DNA from: Microbispora rosea
Lineage (GTDB): Bacteria > Actinomycetota > Actinomycetes > Streptosporangiales > Streptosporangiaceae
Length of the DNA stretch: 64,000 nt
Direction: 5' to 3'
Assembly (NCBI RefSeq): GCF_900156315.1
Contig: NZ_FTNI01000010.1
Span: forward strand, 98,680 to 162,679
Under the pieces are notes generated by a model. It had not been told where the DNA came from and searched no databases. It saw nothing but the letters and a program-made list of their open reading frames with translations. This document shows, piece after piece, positions 17,843 through 26,707 of this stretch. Within the stretch, counting starts at the first letter, position 1, and every line of letters begins with the position of its first letter. The position numbers and the translations under genes were made by a program.

Positions 17843-18850
17843 ATGACGCAGTTCGAGGCCTCCGCACGACCGAAGGCCCTCGGCCTCACGGTCGGCGAGG
17901 TGGTGGAGGTCCGCAGCGTCGAGGAGATCATTGCCACACTCGACGAGAAGGGCGAGCTCGAGGGCCTGCCTTTCATGCCGGAGATGCTGTCGTTCTGCGG
18001 GCGGCGGATGACGGTGCACAAGGTGGCGCACAAGCTGTGCGACACGCTGACCGGTACGGGCATGCGGCGGATGCGGGACGCCGTGCACCTGACCGGGGCG
18101 CGCTGCGACGGCTCGGCCCACGGCGGCTGCCAGACCGCGTGCTCGCTGTACTGGAAGGAGGCCTGGCTCAAACGGGTGGACCCGGGCCCGCCCGTGCCCG
18201 ACGCCGCGCCCGCGCCCGCGCGCAGGCTTCCCCTGCTTGAGATCAACTCGCGCAGGGAACCGGCGGTGGACGGCGAGGTCCGATACCGCTGCCAGGCGAC
18301 CGAGTTGCTGCGCGCCGCGCCCGAGCGCCTGCCCTTCAGGGACCTCGGCCAGTACGTCACGGACGTCCGGGTGGGCAACGCCGGCGTCCTGGCCACCCTC
18401 CGCACGATCTTCTTCGGGCTGTTCAACCGATTACAGAGGGCGAGCCGCAGGCTGCCCCGCCGGCTGCGGTTCAGGGACGGCATGGCATGGGGCTTCGTGG
18501 CGCCAGGCCGGAACACCACGACCCCGACCGAGCTGAGCGACCTGCAACCGGGCGAGCTCGTGCGGGTCAAGTCGCGGGAGGCGATCGTCGCCACGCTCGA
18601 CACGAAGCGGCTCAACCGCGGCATGGGGTTCGAGGAGGAGATGGCGCGGTATTGCGGACACGTGGGCCGGGTCGCCGCGCGCGTGGAACGATGCATCGAC
18701 GAGAGGACCGGGCGGATGCTGCAGATGAAGAACCCCTGCATCATCCTCGACGGCGTCGTCTGCGCGGGTGTGTACAAGGCCAACTGCCCACGGGCGTTCG
18801 TGCCGTTCTGGCGGGAGATCTGGCTGGAGCGGGTCACCGAGGAGAACTAG
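17843..18850 (+). CDS. Tandem-duplicated Cys-rich protein of unknown function
   Basis: 335 residues made of two homologous domains (about 13-113 and 222-333) joined by a basic linker. Both share the layout GE-V-V-S-EEI-ATLD-K, then G-F-EM-CG, then two to four further Cys, ending in YWKEAWLKRV and FWREIWLERV. The Cys pattern (CG, then C-DG and C-Q/P) suggests a metal or Fe-S site in each half. No signal peptide or membrane span. It begins 4 bases after the DUF4910 gene and ends the six-gene operon before the flippase. I do not recognise a named family. Confidence 0.78.
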   Translation: MTQFEASARPKALGLTVGEVVEVRSVEEIIATLDEKGELEGLPFMPEMLSFCGRRMTVHKVAHKLCDTLTGTGMRRMRDAVHLTGARCDGSAHGGCQTACSLYWKEAWLKRVDPGPPVPDAAPAPARRLPLLEINSRREPAVDGEVRYRCQATELLRAAPERLPFRDLGQYVTDVRVGNAGVLATLRTIFFGLFNRLQRASRRLPRRLRFRDGMAWGFVAPGRNTTTPTELSDLQPGELVRVKSREAIVATLDTKRLNRGMGFEEEMARYCGHVGRVAARVERCIDERTGRMLQMKNPCIILDGVVCAGVYKANCPRAFVPFWREIWLERVTEEN

Positions 18851-18865
18851 GGATCGGGAGAGCCG

Positions 18866-20446
18866 ATGCGAGAAAGCCAGGACGCGGAGCCAGAGGAGTT
18901 AGAGGAGCCAGAGGAGCCGGAGGAGCCGGCCGGGCCGCCGGACGGCGAGGCCGGCCACCTCCGGGAGATCGGCCGCAAGGCCGGACGCGGGCTCGGCTGG
19001 AGCCTGCTGGGCACCTTGGCGACCCGGGCGGGATCGTTTCTCATGGGCCTCGTCCTGGCCCGTCTGCTGTCCCCTGAGGACTTCGGCATCTACGCGGTCG
19101 CGCTGGCCGCGACCCAGTTCGTCATGGTCGTCAAAGACATCGGCGTCATGGCGGCGGTCGTGCAGTGGCGGGGCAGGCTGGAGGACGTCGCGCCGACCGC
19201 CACCACCCTCTCGATGATCTCCGCCCTCACCCTGTACGGCGCGTTCTACGTGGGCGCGCCGTACTTCTCCAGCCTCGCGGGGAGCGAGGAGGCCACCCCG
19301 GTCGTCCGGCTCCTCACCGCGGTCATCCTCATCGAGGCCGTCACCGCGGTGCGCAGCGCCACACTGCTGCGCAGGTTCCACGTGGGCAAGAGCGCCAAGG
19401 CGATCCTGGCGGGGTTCCTGGTGAATGCCCCGGTGGCGATCGCGCTCGCCGCCGAGGGCGCCGGGCCGTACAGCTTCGCCTGGGGACAGGTGGCCGGCGC
19501 CGTGGTCACCGGCGTGTTCATGCTCGCCTACGCCCGGCTGCCCTGGCGTCTGGGATTCGACCGGGGCGTCGCCAAGAAGCTGCTGTGGTTCGGCATCCCC
19601 TCCGCGGCGGGCATCGCCCTGGAAATCGTGCTGCTCAACGTCGGCTACATCATCGTCGGCGCCATCATGGGGCCCGACTGGCTGGGCTTCTACCTGATGG
19701 CCTTCAACGTGTCGAGCTGGGTGCCCGGACTGATCGGCACCGCGATCCGTTCGGTGTCCATCGCCGGCTTCTCGCGTCTCGCCGAGCGTGACGAGCAGTC
19801 GCTGTCGCTCGGCGTGCAGAAGTCGGTGCCGATGCTGATCACCGCGATCCTGCCACTGGCCGTGGCCATGGCGGTGCTCGCTCATCCGCTCATCTACTTC
19901 CTGTACGGCGAGAAGTGGGGACAGGCGGCCGGCGTCCTGCGGTTCCTCGCGGTGCTGATGGTGGTGCGCATGCTGACCTCCTTCGCCCTGGACATCCTCA
20001 ACGGGCAGGGCGCCACGCGCTCGACCGTCTGGATGAACCTGGGGTACGGCGTGGCCCTGATCCCCGCGGTGATCGTGGGCACGCACCTCGACGGCATCCG
20101 GGGCGCGGCCGTCGGCCAGGCGGCGGCCGCGTTGCTGGTGGCCCTTCCGCTCGCGATGCTCGCCGTGCAGCGCACCGGGGTGCGGCTGCGCCCGATCCTG
20201 CCCCAGCTGGTACGGCCGTTCGCCGGAGCCGCGGTGTCGTTCGCGGTCACCGTGGGCCTTGCCACGCTTACCGGAGGCAGCCAGTTCCTCCAGCTCGTCG
20301 TCGGAGGCGCCGGAGGGCTGCTGGTCTACGTGCTGATCGTGGTGCCGCTGCACCAGATGAGAACGGTGGGCGGCCACATGATGGAGCGGCTGCCCGCCGG
20401 TCACCGGCATCCGGTGCCGGTCGAGGCGACGGCGAAGGAGCGCTGA
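18866..20446 (+). CDS. Wzx-type lipopolysaccharide/oligosaccharide flippase
   Basis: A 526-residue MATE/MVF-superfamily polysaccharide transporter with about 12-14 membrane segments; it should flip the polyprenyl-linked repeat unit across the membrane. The core starts with GRGLGWSLLGTLATRAGSF and SPEDFGIYAVALA, typical of the family. The first 30 residues are an acidic Glu/Pro repeat (EEPEEPEEP) encoded by near-repeats of GAGGAGCC, unusual for flippases. ATG 18866 follows GGGAGAG. Two bases separate it from the GT2 gene downstream. Confidence 0.9.
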   Translation: MRESQDAEPEELEEPEEPEEPAGPPDGEAGHLREIGRKAGRGLGWSLLGTLATRAGSFLMGLVLARLLSPEDFGIYAVALAATQFVMVVKDIGVMAAVVQWRGRLEDVAPTATTLSMISALTLYGAFYVGAPYFSSLAGSEEATPVVRLLTAVILIEAVTAVRSATLLRRFHVGKSAKAILAGFLVNAPVAIALAAEGAGPYSFAWGQVAGAVVTGVFMLAYARLPWRLGFDRGVAKKLLWFGIPSAAGIALEIVLLNVGYIIVGAIMGPDWLGFYLMAFNVSSWVPGLIGTAIRSVSIAGFSRLAERDEQSLSLGVQKSVPMLITAILPLAVAMAVLAHPLIYFLYGEKWGQAAGVLRFLAVLMVVRMLTSFALDILNGQGATRSTVWMNLGYGVALIPAVIVGTHLDGIRGAAVGQAAAALLVALPLAMLAVQRTGVRLRPILPQLVRPFAGAAVSFAVTVGLATLTGGSQFLQLVVGGAGGLLVYVLIVVPLHQMRTVGGHMMERLPAGHRHPVPVEATAKER

Positions 20447-20447
20447 G

Positions 20448-21335
20448 GTGGCGGATTCACGGAGACTCGTCTCCATCGGCATACCGGTCCGCAACGGCGC
20501 CGACCGGCTGGAGGAGGCCGTGCGGTCCGTCCTCGCCCAGGACCACGAACGGCTTGAGGTCGTCATCTCGGACAACGCGTCCACGGACGGCACGGAGGAG
20601 CTGTGCCGGCGGCTCGCCCGGGAGGATTCCCGGGTCGTCTACCACCGCCAGCCCCGCAACATCGGCATCGTCGGCAACTTCACCGAGGTGCTGCGGCTGG
20701 CGCGGGGCGAGTTCTTCCGCTGGATGGGCGACGACGACCATCTCGAGCCCCACTGTGTGTCCCGCTCGCTCGAGCCGTTGCTGACCGACGAGCGGCTCAT
20801 CCTGGTGACCTCGGACACGGCGTACACCAGCCCGGACGGCTCGGTGCACCGGCCGTCCTACCAGGGCACGGGGATGCTCTCCGGCGACCCCGTCGAGCGG
20901 CTGGCGGAACTGTGGGACGCGGTCACCACCGAGCACATGCTCCTCGACCCGTTGTACGGCGTGATGCGGCGCGAGGCGGTGACGGGCATCCGCAGGCCGG
21001 TGATGATCCGCGAGGACGAGGTGTACGCCACCATGCTCGCCCTGACCGGGCCGTGGGGCCACGTCCCCGAGGTGCTGGCCCACCGCAACCTGCGCTGGAA
21101 GCGGCTGCCGCACATCGCCCGGGCCCTCGGCGTGCCGGTGTGGACCGCGCACTTCGCCAACACGCTCCAGTTCCGCGCGATGTACCGGGCGCTGCGCGCC
21201 GTGGACCTCACCCCCGAGCAGCGCCGCCGGGGCCGGGCCGTGCTGGCCCGCATCTACGGGCGCCGCCAGCGCCAGGTGCTGGCCCACCGCGGCCGCAAGC
21301 TCACCGGTCTCGCCGTTCGCCTCCTGGGAGGCTGA
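20448..21335 (+). CDS. Glycosyltransferase family 2
   Basis: A 295-residue cytoplasmic-face GT-A enzyme. SIGIPVRNGADRLEEAV and VVISDNASTDGT give the nucleotide-sugar site, WMGDDDH (about residue 98) is the metal-binding DxD, and REDEVYATMLAL is the likely catalytic-base region. GTG 20448 lies two bases after the flippase stop. It probably adds one sugar of the repeat unit; donor and acceptor are unknown. Confidence 0.9.
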   Translation: MADSRRLVSIGIPVRNGADRLEEAVRSVLAQDHERLEVVISDNASTDGTEELCRRLAREDSRVVYHRQPRNIGIVGNFTEVLRLARGEFFRWMGDDDHLEPHCVSRSLEPLLTDERLILVTSDTAYTSPDGSVHRPSYQGTGMLSGDPVERLAELWDAVTTEHMLLDPLYGVMRREAVTGIRRPVMIREDEVYATMLALTGPWGHVPEVLAHRNLRWKRLPHIARALGVPVWTAHFANTLQFRAMYRALRAVDLTPEQRRRGRAVLARIYGRRQRQVLAHRGRKLTGLAVRLLGG

Positions 21336-21389
21336 CCCGCGGGCACGGCGGCCGCAATCCAACCACACCAGAAGAAAGGCCGACCCACT

Positions 21390-22244
21390 ATGACGTCCTC
21401 GCCGCGAAGCGGGTTCGACCGCACCGCGATACGCCTCGTCCGGGTGCTGATGCAGCCCGGACGGGCGGTCGTCGCCGTCATGCGCCGCCTGCCCTTCGGC
21501 TCGTACGAGCTGCGCTGCGCTCTCGACCTGTTCCCCCGGCCGCACTACGCCTACGGGGTCCAGCAGGCGGCCGAACTGGCCAGGAGGCTCGGCGTCGACC
21601 GCATCAGCGTGGTCGAGTTCGGCGTCGCGGGCGGCGCGGGCCTGGTCGAGATGTGCCGCCAGGCACGGCTGGCCACCGCCGCCACCGGCGTGCGGATCGA
21701 CGTGTACGGCTTCGACACGGGAGAGGGCCTGCCGAAGCCGACCGACTACCGCGACCTGCCCTACATCTGGCGCGAGGGCGACTTCAGCATGGACGTCGAG
21801 GCCCTGCACGCGCGCCTGCCCGAGGCCCACCTGGTCCTCGGGAACATCACGGACACCGTGGCGGAATTCCTGGACGACAGGCGGCCCGCGCCGATCGGTT
21901 TCGTCTCCGTCGACGTGGACTTCTACTCGTCCACGGCCGCCGCGCTGCGGATCTTCGCCGGCGACCACAAGTATTTCCTGCCCCGCGTCTTCTGCTATCT
22001 GGACGACACCGTCGGCGACGACGACCAGATCCTGCACAACGACTACGTCGGCGAGCTGCGGGCCATCAGGGAGTTCAACGAGGCCAACGAGACTCTGAAG
22101 ATCGCCCCGATCAACGGCCTGCGCCACAAGCGGGCCGTGCCCGCGCCGTGGAACGACAACATCGTCGCGCTGCACCGCTTCGACCACCCCGACTACGGCC
22201 GGTACGTCGGCCGCCCCGACAGCCAGACCGAGCTGCCCCTCTAG
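21390..22244 (+). CDS. Class I SAM methyltransferase, TylF-like
   Basis: A 284-residue methyltransferase with the SAM motif VVEFGVAGGAGLVEM (about residue 73), DVYGFDTGEGLP and DVDFYSSTAAAL with the acidic residues used for metal binding in TylF/MycF sugar O-methyltransferases. An AAGAAAGG site precedes ATG 21390. It is the last plus-strand gene before the convergent acyltransferase and most likely O-methylates a sugar of the polymer. Confidence 0.82.
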   Translation: MTSSPRSGFDRTAIRLVRVLMQPGRAVVAVMRRLPFGSYELRCALDLFPRPHYAYGVQQAAELARRLGVDRISVVEFGVAGGAGLVEMCRQARLATAATGVRIDVYGFDTGEGLPKPTDYRDLPYIWREGDFSMDVEALHARLPEAHLVLGNITDTVAEFLDDRRPAPIGFVSVDVDFYSSTAAALRIFAGDHKYFLPRVFCYLDDTVGDDDQILHNDYVGELRAIREFNEANETLKIAPINGLRHKRAVPAPWNDNIVALHRFDHPDYGRYVGRPDSQTELPL

Positions 22245-22265
22245 ACCGGAGGAATCGGGCGGCGG

Positions 22266-23462
22266 CTACCGCCGGAGGACCGCCGCCCGCAGCGCGCCCC
22301 AGCCGCGGTGGCGCTGGAACGGCAGCTCGAAGACCGACGCGAACAGCCACGCCGCGAGCAGCGCGAGCGGCACGGTCAGCACGAGGGTGGCCAGGAACAT
22401 CGTCACGCCCGGGGTGAGCCGGGGGGCGAGGACCATGCGGTTCACCACCACCACGATCGGCGCGTGGATGAGGTAGAGGCTGTAGGAGAACGAGCCGAGC
22501 CGGCGCAGCGCCCGTGTGTCGAGCAGGCGCACGAGGGGCCGGGGCCGACCGGCCGCCACGGAGGCGAGCAGCAGCCCGGCCGCCGGGCCGACGGCCAGAT
22601 CGACCCAGAAGTAGTGGTCGACCGTCCACTCCGGACCACGCGCGACGATCAGCAGGACGACGGGTGCCGCGGCGCCCAGCGCCAGCCAGGGGAGACGCGA
22701 CGGCCACGGCGACGCCTCCCGGTGCGCGGTCCCGGGCGCCGTGATGCCCGGCGTCGTGCCGGCCGCCACTCCCGCGGCCACTCCCGCGGCGACCGCGCCG
22801 ATCGCGAAGAGCACCGCGAACTGCGGGGTCAGCCGCATGAACAGGTCCACCGCGGGGACGCTCGGCGCGAGCAGCCCGATGAGGGCCACGACGACGGTCA
22901 GCACGGCGAGCAGGACGGCCGCGCCGGCTCGGCGCAGCACGAGGAGCATCAGCGGGAACACGACGTAGAGCTGCGCCTCCACCGCGATGGACCAGAAGGC
23001 GCCGTTGGGACTCGGCGAGCCGAACAGGTCCTGGACCAGCAGGCCGTAGACGACGACGGACTTCACGGTCGGACTGCCCTGCCCGGGCTGGGGGATCAGC
23101 GTCCACGCGACCACGAGGCTGAACAGCAGGGCCGCCCAGTAGGGCGGGAGGATGCGCCAGGCCCGCCGGTAGGCGAACCGGCGCAGGCCGTTCAGCCGCC
23201 AGCCCGACCTCGCCGGCGAGACCGCCAGCGAGAACCCCGACAGGACGATGAACATCACCACCGCGAGGTGTCCGTAGACGAGCCAACCGGCCCACGCGGG
23301 GCCCGTGTCGGCGGGGAACCCCGGGAAGGACAGCAGCCAGCAGTGGTGCAGTACCACGAACAGGGCCGCGATCCCGCGGATCCCGTCGAGGCCCGGCAGG
23401 CGCGCGGGCGCGCGTGCCGCCCGGGTGGACGGGGCCGTCGCCTGACCCGCAGTGGACTCCAT
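22266..23462 (-). CDS. Acyltransferase 3 family membrane protein
   Basis: A 398-residue integral membrane O-acyltransferase with about ten membrane segments. The N-terminal RLPGLDGIRGIAALFVVLHH carries the family Arg and catalytic His; SPNGAFWSIAVEAQLYVVFPL is the second conserved block. Such enzymes add acetyl or succinyl groups to extracellular polysaccharides. ATG 23462 is preferred because GGGAG sits 8 bases before it; ATG 23501 would add 13 residues. It is divergent from the chain-length gene at 23649. Confidence 0.88.
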   Translation of the reverse strand: MESTAGQATAPSTRAARAPARLPGLDGIRGIAALFVVLHHCWLLSFPGFPADTGPAWAGWLVYGHLAVVMFIVLSGFSLAVSPARSGWRLNGLRRFAYRRAWRILPPYWAALLFSLVVAWTLIPQPGQGSPTVKSVVVYGLLVQDLFGSPSPNGAFWSIAVEAQLYVVFPLMLLVLRRAGAAVLLAVLTVVVALIGLLAPSVPAVDLFMRLTPQFAVLFAIGAVAAGVAAGVAAGTTPGITAPGTAHREASPWPSRLPWLALGAAAPVVLLIVARGPEWTVDHYFWVDLAVGPAAGLLLASVAAGRPRPLVRLLDTRALRRLGSFSYSLYLIHAPIVVVVNRMVLAPRLTPGVTMFLATLVLTVPLALLAAWLFASVFELPFQRHRGWGALRAAVLRR

Positions 23463-23648
23463 CCGCCGCACTCCCGTCGTCGCCCGCACCGGTCGCCGCA
23501 ACGTATATCGGGGGGATCCCGCCGAATGTAACCACCCGGTGCGGGACGTCGGAACGTTGTAACGTGACAGCCGCGCGTGACGATGTATCCAAGCAGGGTC
23601 CGGACGCCTGCTGGCAGGCCGACGGCACTGGACAGGCCGGGGGGATAC

Positions 23649-24542
23649 GTGGAGTTCTGGACGACGACCGCCGGTCTCCTACGGAAATGGTCGATCGGGC
23701 TCCCTCTGCTGGCGATCTCCATCCTGGCCGGCACGGTCACCTTCGTCATCGCCCCGACGCGTTACGAGGCGGACACCTCGCTGGTGCTGGCGACGCCCGT
23801 CAACGGCGGCGTCTACTCCCGGGACCCGAACCGCCCCCTGCCCCGGGGCAACCCGCTCCTGCAGTTCAACGATGCGCTGAAGACGGCCGCGAGCATCGTC
23901 ATCCAGTCCATGAACACGCAGGACGTGTGGACGCAGCTCGGCGCGCCCAAGGACGGGCCCACGACGATCACGATCGACGACGGGCGAAGCAACCCCCGGG
24001 TTCTGGACATCAGCGGGCCGTACATCTACATCCACGTCGTGGCGCCGTCCCCGGCGGTCGCCTCCAGCGTTCTGACGAAGGCGCAGCGGCGGGTCCGCGA
24101 CGAGCTGACCGGGTGGCAGCAGACGCTCGGCGCCCCGCCCTCGACCTATCTCACGGTCGCCAACATCGTGCCGGCCTCCAAGCCGGAGGCCATGATGTCC
24201 ACGCGGTGGCAGCTCGCGGCCGGCGTCGGCCTTCTGGTCGCCTGCGCGGGTCTCGGCCTGGCCTACGCTCTGACGCGCAGAGGCGAGCTCCCGCTGCTCC
24301 GCAACGCCCCGCCACCCCCGCGCGAGCCCGCGCCGTCCGCCGCCGCGCGCCCGGCGGTTCCCGTCGCTCCCGCCGTCTCGGCGTACGAGGACGAGGACGT
24401 GGTCCTGTGGGACACCCAGGAGATCGTCGTCGTGACGGAGCCGGTGAAGGGGCAGGACGCGGCCGAGGCGCTGCGCGCCGACGACGACCGTCGCTTCGCG
24501 AGTGTGACCAGAGACGCGCGCACGGACGACGACAAGGACTGA
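23649..24542 (+). CDS. Chain-length-determinant-like (Wzz-type) membrane protein 1
   Basis: 297 residues. One membrane segment near residues 15-36, an extracytoplasmic domain with the RYEADTSLVL start typical of Wzz-like proteins, and a second membrane segment (about 195-218). The tail is Pro/Ala-rich, then acidic (YEDEDVVLWDT). There is no Walker-type tyrosine-kinase domain. GTG 23649 follows a GGGGGGA site and lines up with the start of the paralogue at 24546 (VEFW against MDFW). It probably controls chain length or export of the polymer. Confidence 0.8.
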   Translation: MEFWTTTAGLLRKWSIGLPLLAISILAGTVTFVIAPTRYEADTSLVLATPVNGGVYSRDPNRPLPRGNPLLQFNDALKTAASIVIQSMNTQDVWTQLGAPKDGPTTITIDDGRSNPRVLDISGPYIYIHVVAPSPAVASSVLTKAQRRVRDELTGWQQTLGAPPSTYLTVANIVPASKPEAMMSTRWQLAAGVGLLVACAGLGLAYALTRRGELPLLRNAPPPPREPAPSAAARPAVPVAPAVSAYEDEDVVLWDTQEIVVVTEPVKGQDAAEALRADDDRRFASVTRDARTDDDKD

Positions 24543-24545
24543 CGC

Positions 24546-25289
24546 ATGGACTTCTGGGCGACGGTCCTCGTCCTGTTCCGGCGGTGGTACGTCACCTTCC
24601 CCGTCTTCGTGCTCGTGCTCGCGGGGGCGGCCGGCGTCTACGTCATGTTCCCGAAGACCTTCGTGTGCTCCTCGAGTCTTGTGCTGACCGTCCCCCGCGA
24701 CGGGGGAAGCCTGCCCGCGGACCCCAAGTTCCCCAACCCCGTGACGAATCCGCTGGTCAACGTCGACAGCGGGCTGGGCCTTTCCGCCTCGATCCTCATC
24801 CAGGGCCTCAGCTCGGCCGAGGTCGCGCAGAAGGTGGGGGTGACGCCCGGCGGACGGACCACGTTCAAGGTCAGCAACGGCACGACCAACCCCGAACTGA
24901 TGATCACCTTGCCGTTCGTCGTCATCTCCGCGGAGGCCCCGACGGCGCAGGAGGCCCATGACGTGGTGGCGCGGCTCGGCCGGATCGCCCAGGACAAGCT
25001 GGTCGAGCAGCAGCGGGCGCTGGGCGCGCCACGGGCCACCTATCTCAGGGCGTTCGAGGTCGTGCCGCCGACCACCCCCGAGGAGAAGACGGGGAGCAGG
25101 CTGCGGGCGGCGTGCGTCGCGCTGGCGATGGGCCTGTTCCTGAGCATGGCCGCCGCCTTCGCCGTCGAAAGCTGGGCGCGGTCGCGCCGCGCCCGCCGCT
25201 CCGGCGCCGCGAAGCCCCAGCCGTCCCTCAACGGATCCGCCTATCCAGCCGGCGCGCGGACGGAGTCGGCGCCGCTGCTCCGGCGCTGA
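24546..25289 (+). CDS. Chain-length-determinant-like (Wzz-type) membrane protein 2
   Basis: A 247-residue paralogue of the preceding gene, three bases downstream. Same layout: MDFWATVLVLFRRWYVTFP leading into a membrane segment, a periplasm-like domain (SSLVLTVPRDGG, GLSSAEVAQKVGV), and a second membrane segment at about 184-206 with a short basic tail. It also lacks a kinase domain. The two proteins probably form a hetero-oligomer in the membrane. Confidence 0.8.
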   Translation: MDFWATVLVLFRRWYVTFPVFVLVLAGAAGVYVMFPKTFVCSSSLVLTVPRDGGSLPADPKFPNPVTNPLVNVDSGLGLSASILIQGLSSAEVAQKVGVTPGGRTTFKVSNGTTNPELMITLPFVVISAEAPTAQEAHDVVARLGRIAQDKLVEQQRALGAPRATYLRAFEVVPPTTPEEKTGSRLRAACVALAMGLFLSMAAAFAVESWARSRRARRSGAAKPQPSLNGSAYPAGARTESAPLLRR

Positions 25290-25312
25290 CAGCCGTGACC
25301 ATCGGGAGTCTC

Positions 25313-26707
25313 GTGAGGATCGACAGCTCGCTGCCCGGATCGCGCCGGCGTGCCGACGGCGCGACGCTCGTCTGCCTGTTCGTGCTCTCCCTGCTGCTCA
25401 TCCCGGCCCGGCTGGTCCTGCGCGGGCTGCCGATGTCGCTGACGCTCGCCGACGTCATCGCCCTCCTGCTCCTCCTCGTTTGGCTCCTGGCACAGTTCAC
25501 GACCACCCTCGGTGCGGCCAAGGGCGCCACCCCCGCCCGCACCGCGATCTTCGCGTACGGAATGGCGTTCCTGACCTGCTACGGCTTCGCCAGCCTCGGA
25601 TACCTGCCCTCGGACGAGCTCAACCTGGCGGACCACTCCCTGGTGCTGTTCGCCGGGTACGTCGGGCTCGTGCTCATGATGTGCGACGGCGTCAGGGGAC
25701 GGGATCGGCTCGACTTCGTGCTCAAGACGGTCGTGGTGGCCGGCGCGATCGTGTCGGTCGTCGCCACGTGTCAGTACCTGCTGGAGTTCGACCCCACGAC
25801 CTACATGTCCCTTCCCGGGTTCCGGCACACCTCGGTCGAGGGCACCGAGACCGTGATGTCGCGGGCTGACCTGCGCAGGGTCGCCGCGACGCTGGGCCAC
25901 CCGATCGAGTTCGGCGTCTTCTGCTCGATGGTCCTGCCGTTCGCGGCGCACTTCGCGCTGCAGGCGCGCGACCGGGGCGAGCCGTGGCGGCGCTGGTGGC
26001 TGTGCGCGGCCCTGATCGCGGCCGGGCTGATGTTCTCGGTCTCCAGGTCGGCCGTGCTCGGGATGGTCGTGGTCGGCGCGGTGCTGTTCACCGGCTGGCC
26101 GCTCAAGCGCTGCCTGGTGAGCCTGGGGGCGCTCGCCGTGTTCCTCGGCGTGATGAAGGTGGCGGCCCCCGGACTGCTCGGCACCTTCTACAACCTGTTC
26201 GCGAACGCCGGCTCCGACGACAGCATCCTCTACCGCACGCACGACTATCCGTTCGCGCTGACCGAGGTCTCCAAGCATCCGGTCTTCGGCCGGGGCATCG
26301 GGACCTGGTATCCCTACAAGCACCAGGTGTTCGACAACCAGTACCTGCTCTCGCTGGTGGAGACCGGTGTGGTCGGCGTGGTGGCCTTCGTCGGCGTCAT
26401 CGTCTGCGGGGTGGTCGTCGCGTTGCGCGCCCGGCGGCTCAGCGGCGATCCGCACGTCCGCAACCTGGCCCTGACCATCGCCGCCTGCCTGCTGGTTCCG
26501 CTCGTCGGCGCGGCCACGTTCGACCTGCTGTCCTATCCCGGCGTCACCAGCCTGATGTTCCTGTTGATCGGGGCCGCGGGCGCGCTGCTGCGCGCGCTGA
26601 AGGCCGAGAACGCCGCCCCGGCCCCCGCCCCGACCCCGGCGGCTGAGCCGGCGCGTGCCGGGCTACGCCCCGAGGCGGTCGCGCAGCTCGGCCCAGGACC
26701 CGGCTGA
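25313..26707 (+). CDS. O-antigen ligase/Wzy-type polymerase
   Basis: A 464-residue integral membrane protein with about 11-12 segments and the Wzy_C signature: a large periplasmic loop between late helices containing RTHDYPFALTEVSKHPVFG and GRGIGTWYPYKHQVFDNQYL. It would polymerise or ligate the lipid-linked repeat units. GTG 25313 is chosen because GGGAG precedes it by four bases; GTG 25295 is also in frame without such a site. Its 3' end overlaps the convergent cupin gene by 45 bases. Confidence 0.86.
   Translation: MRIDSSLPGSRRRADGATLVCLFVLSLLLIPARLVLRGLPMSLTLADVIALLLLLVWLLAQFTTTLGAAKGATPARTAIFAYGMAFLTCYGFASLGYLPSDELNLADHSLVLFAGYVGLVLMMCDGVRGRDRLDFVLKTVVVAGAIVSVVATCQYLLEFDPTTYMSLPGFRHTSVEGTETVMSRADLRRVAATLGHPIEFGVFCSMVLPFAAHFALQARDRGEPWRRWWLCAALIAAGLMFSVSRSAVLGMVVVGAVLFTGWPLKRCLVSLGALAVFLGVMKVAAPGLLGTFYNLFANAGSDDSILYRTHDYPFALTEVSKHPVFGRGIGTWYPYKHQVFDNQYLLSLVETGVVGVVAFVGVIVCGVVVALRARRLSGDPHVRNLALTIAACLLVPLVGAATFDLLSYPGVTSLMFLLIGAAGALLRALKAENAAPAPAPTPAAEPARAGLRPEAVAQLGPGPG

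Noticed and set aside
22308..23531. 407-codon plus-strand frame
   Set aside because: Antisense shadow of the acyltransferase gene, with highly charged low-complexity composition and no domain.
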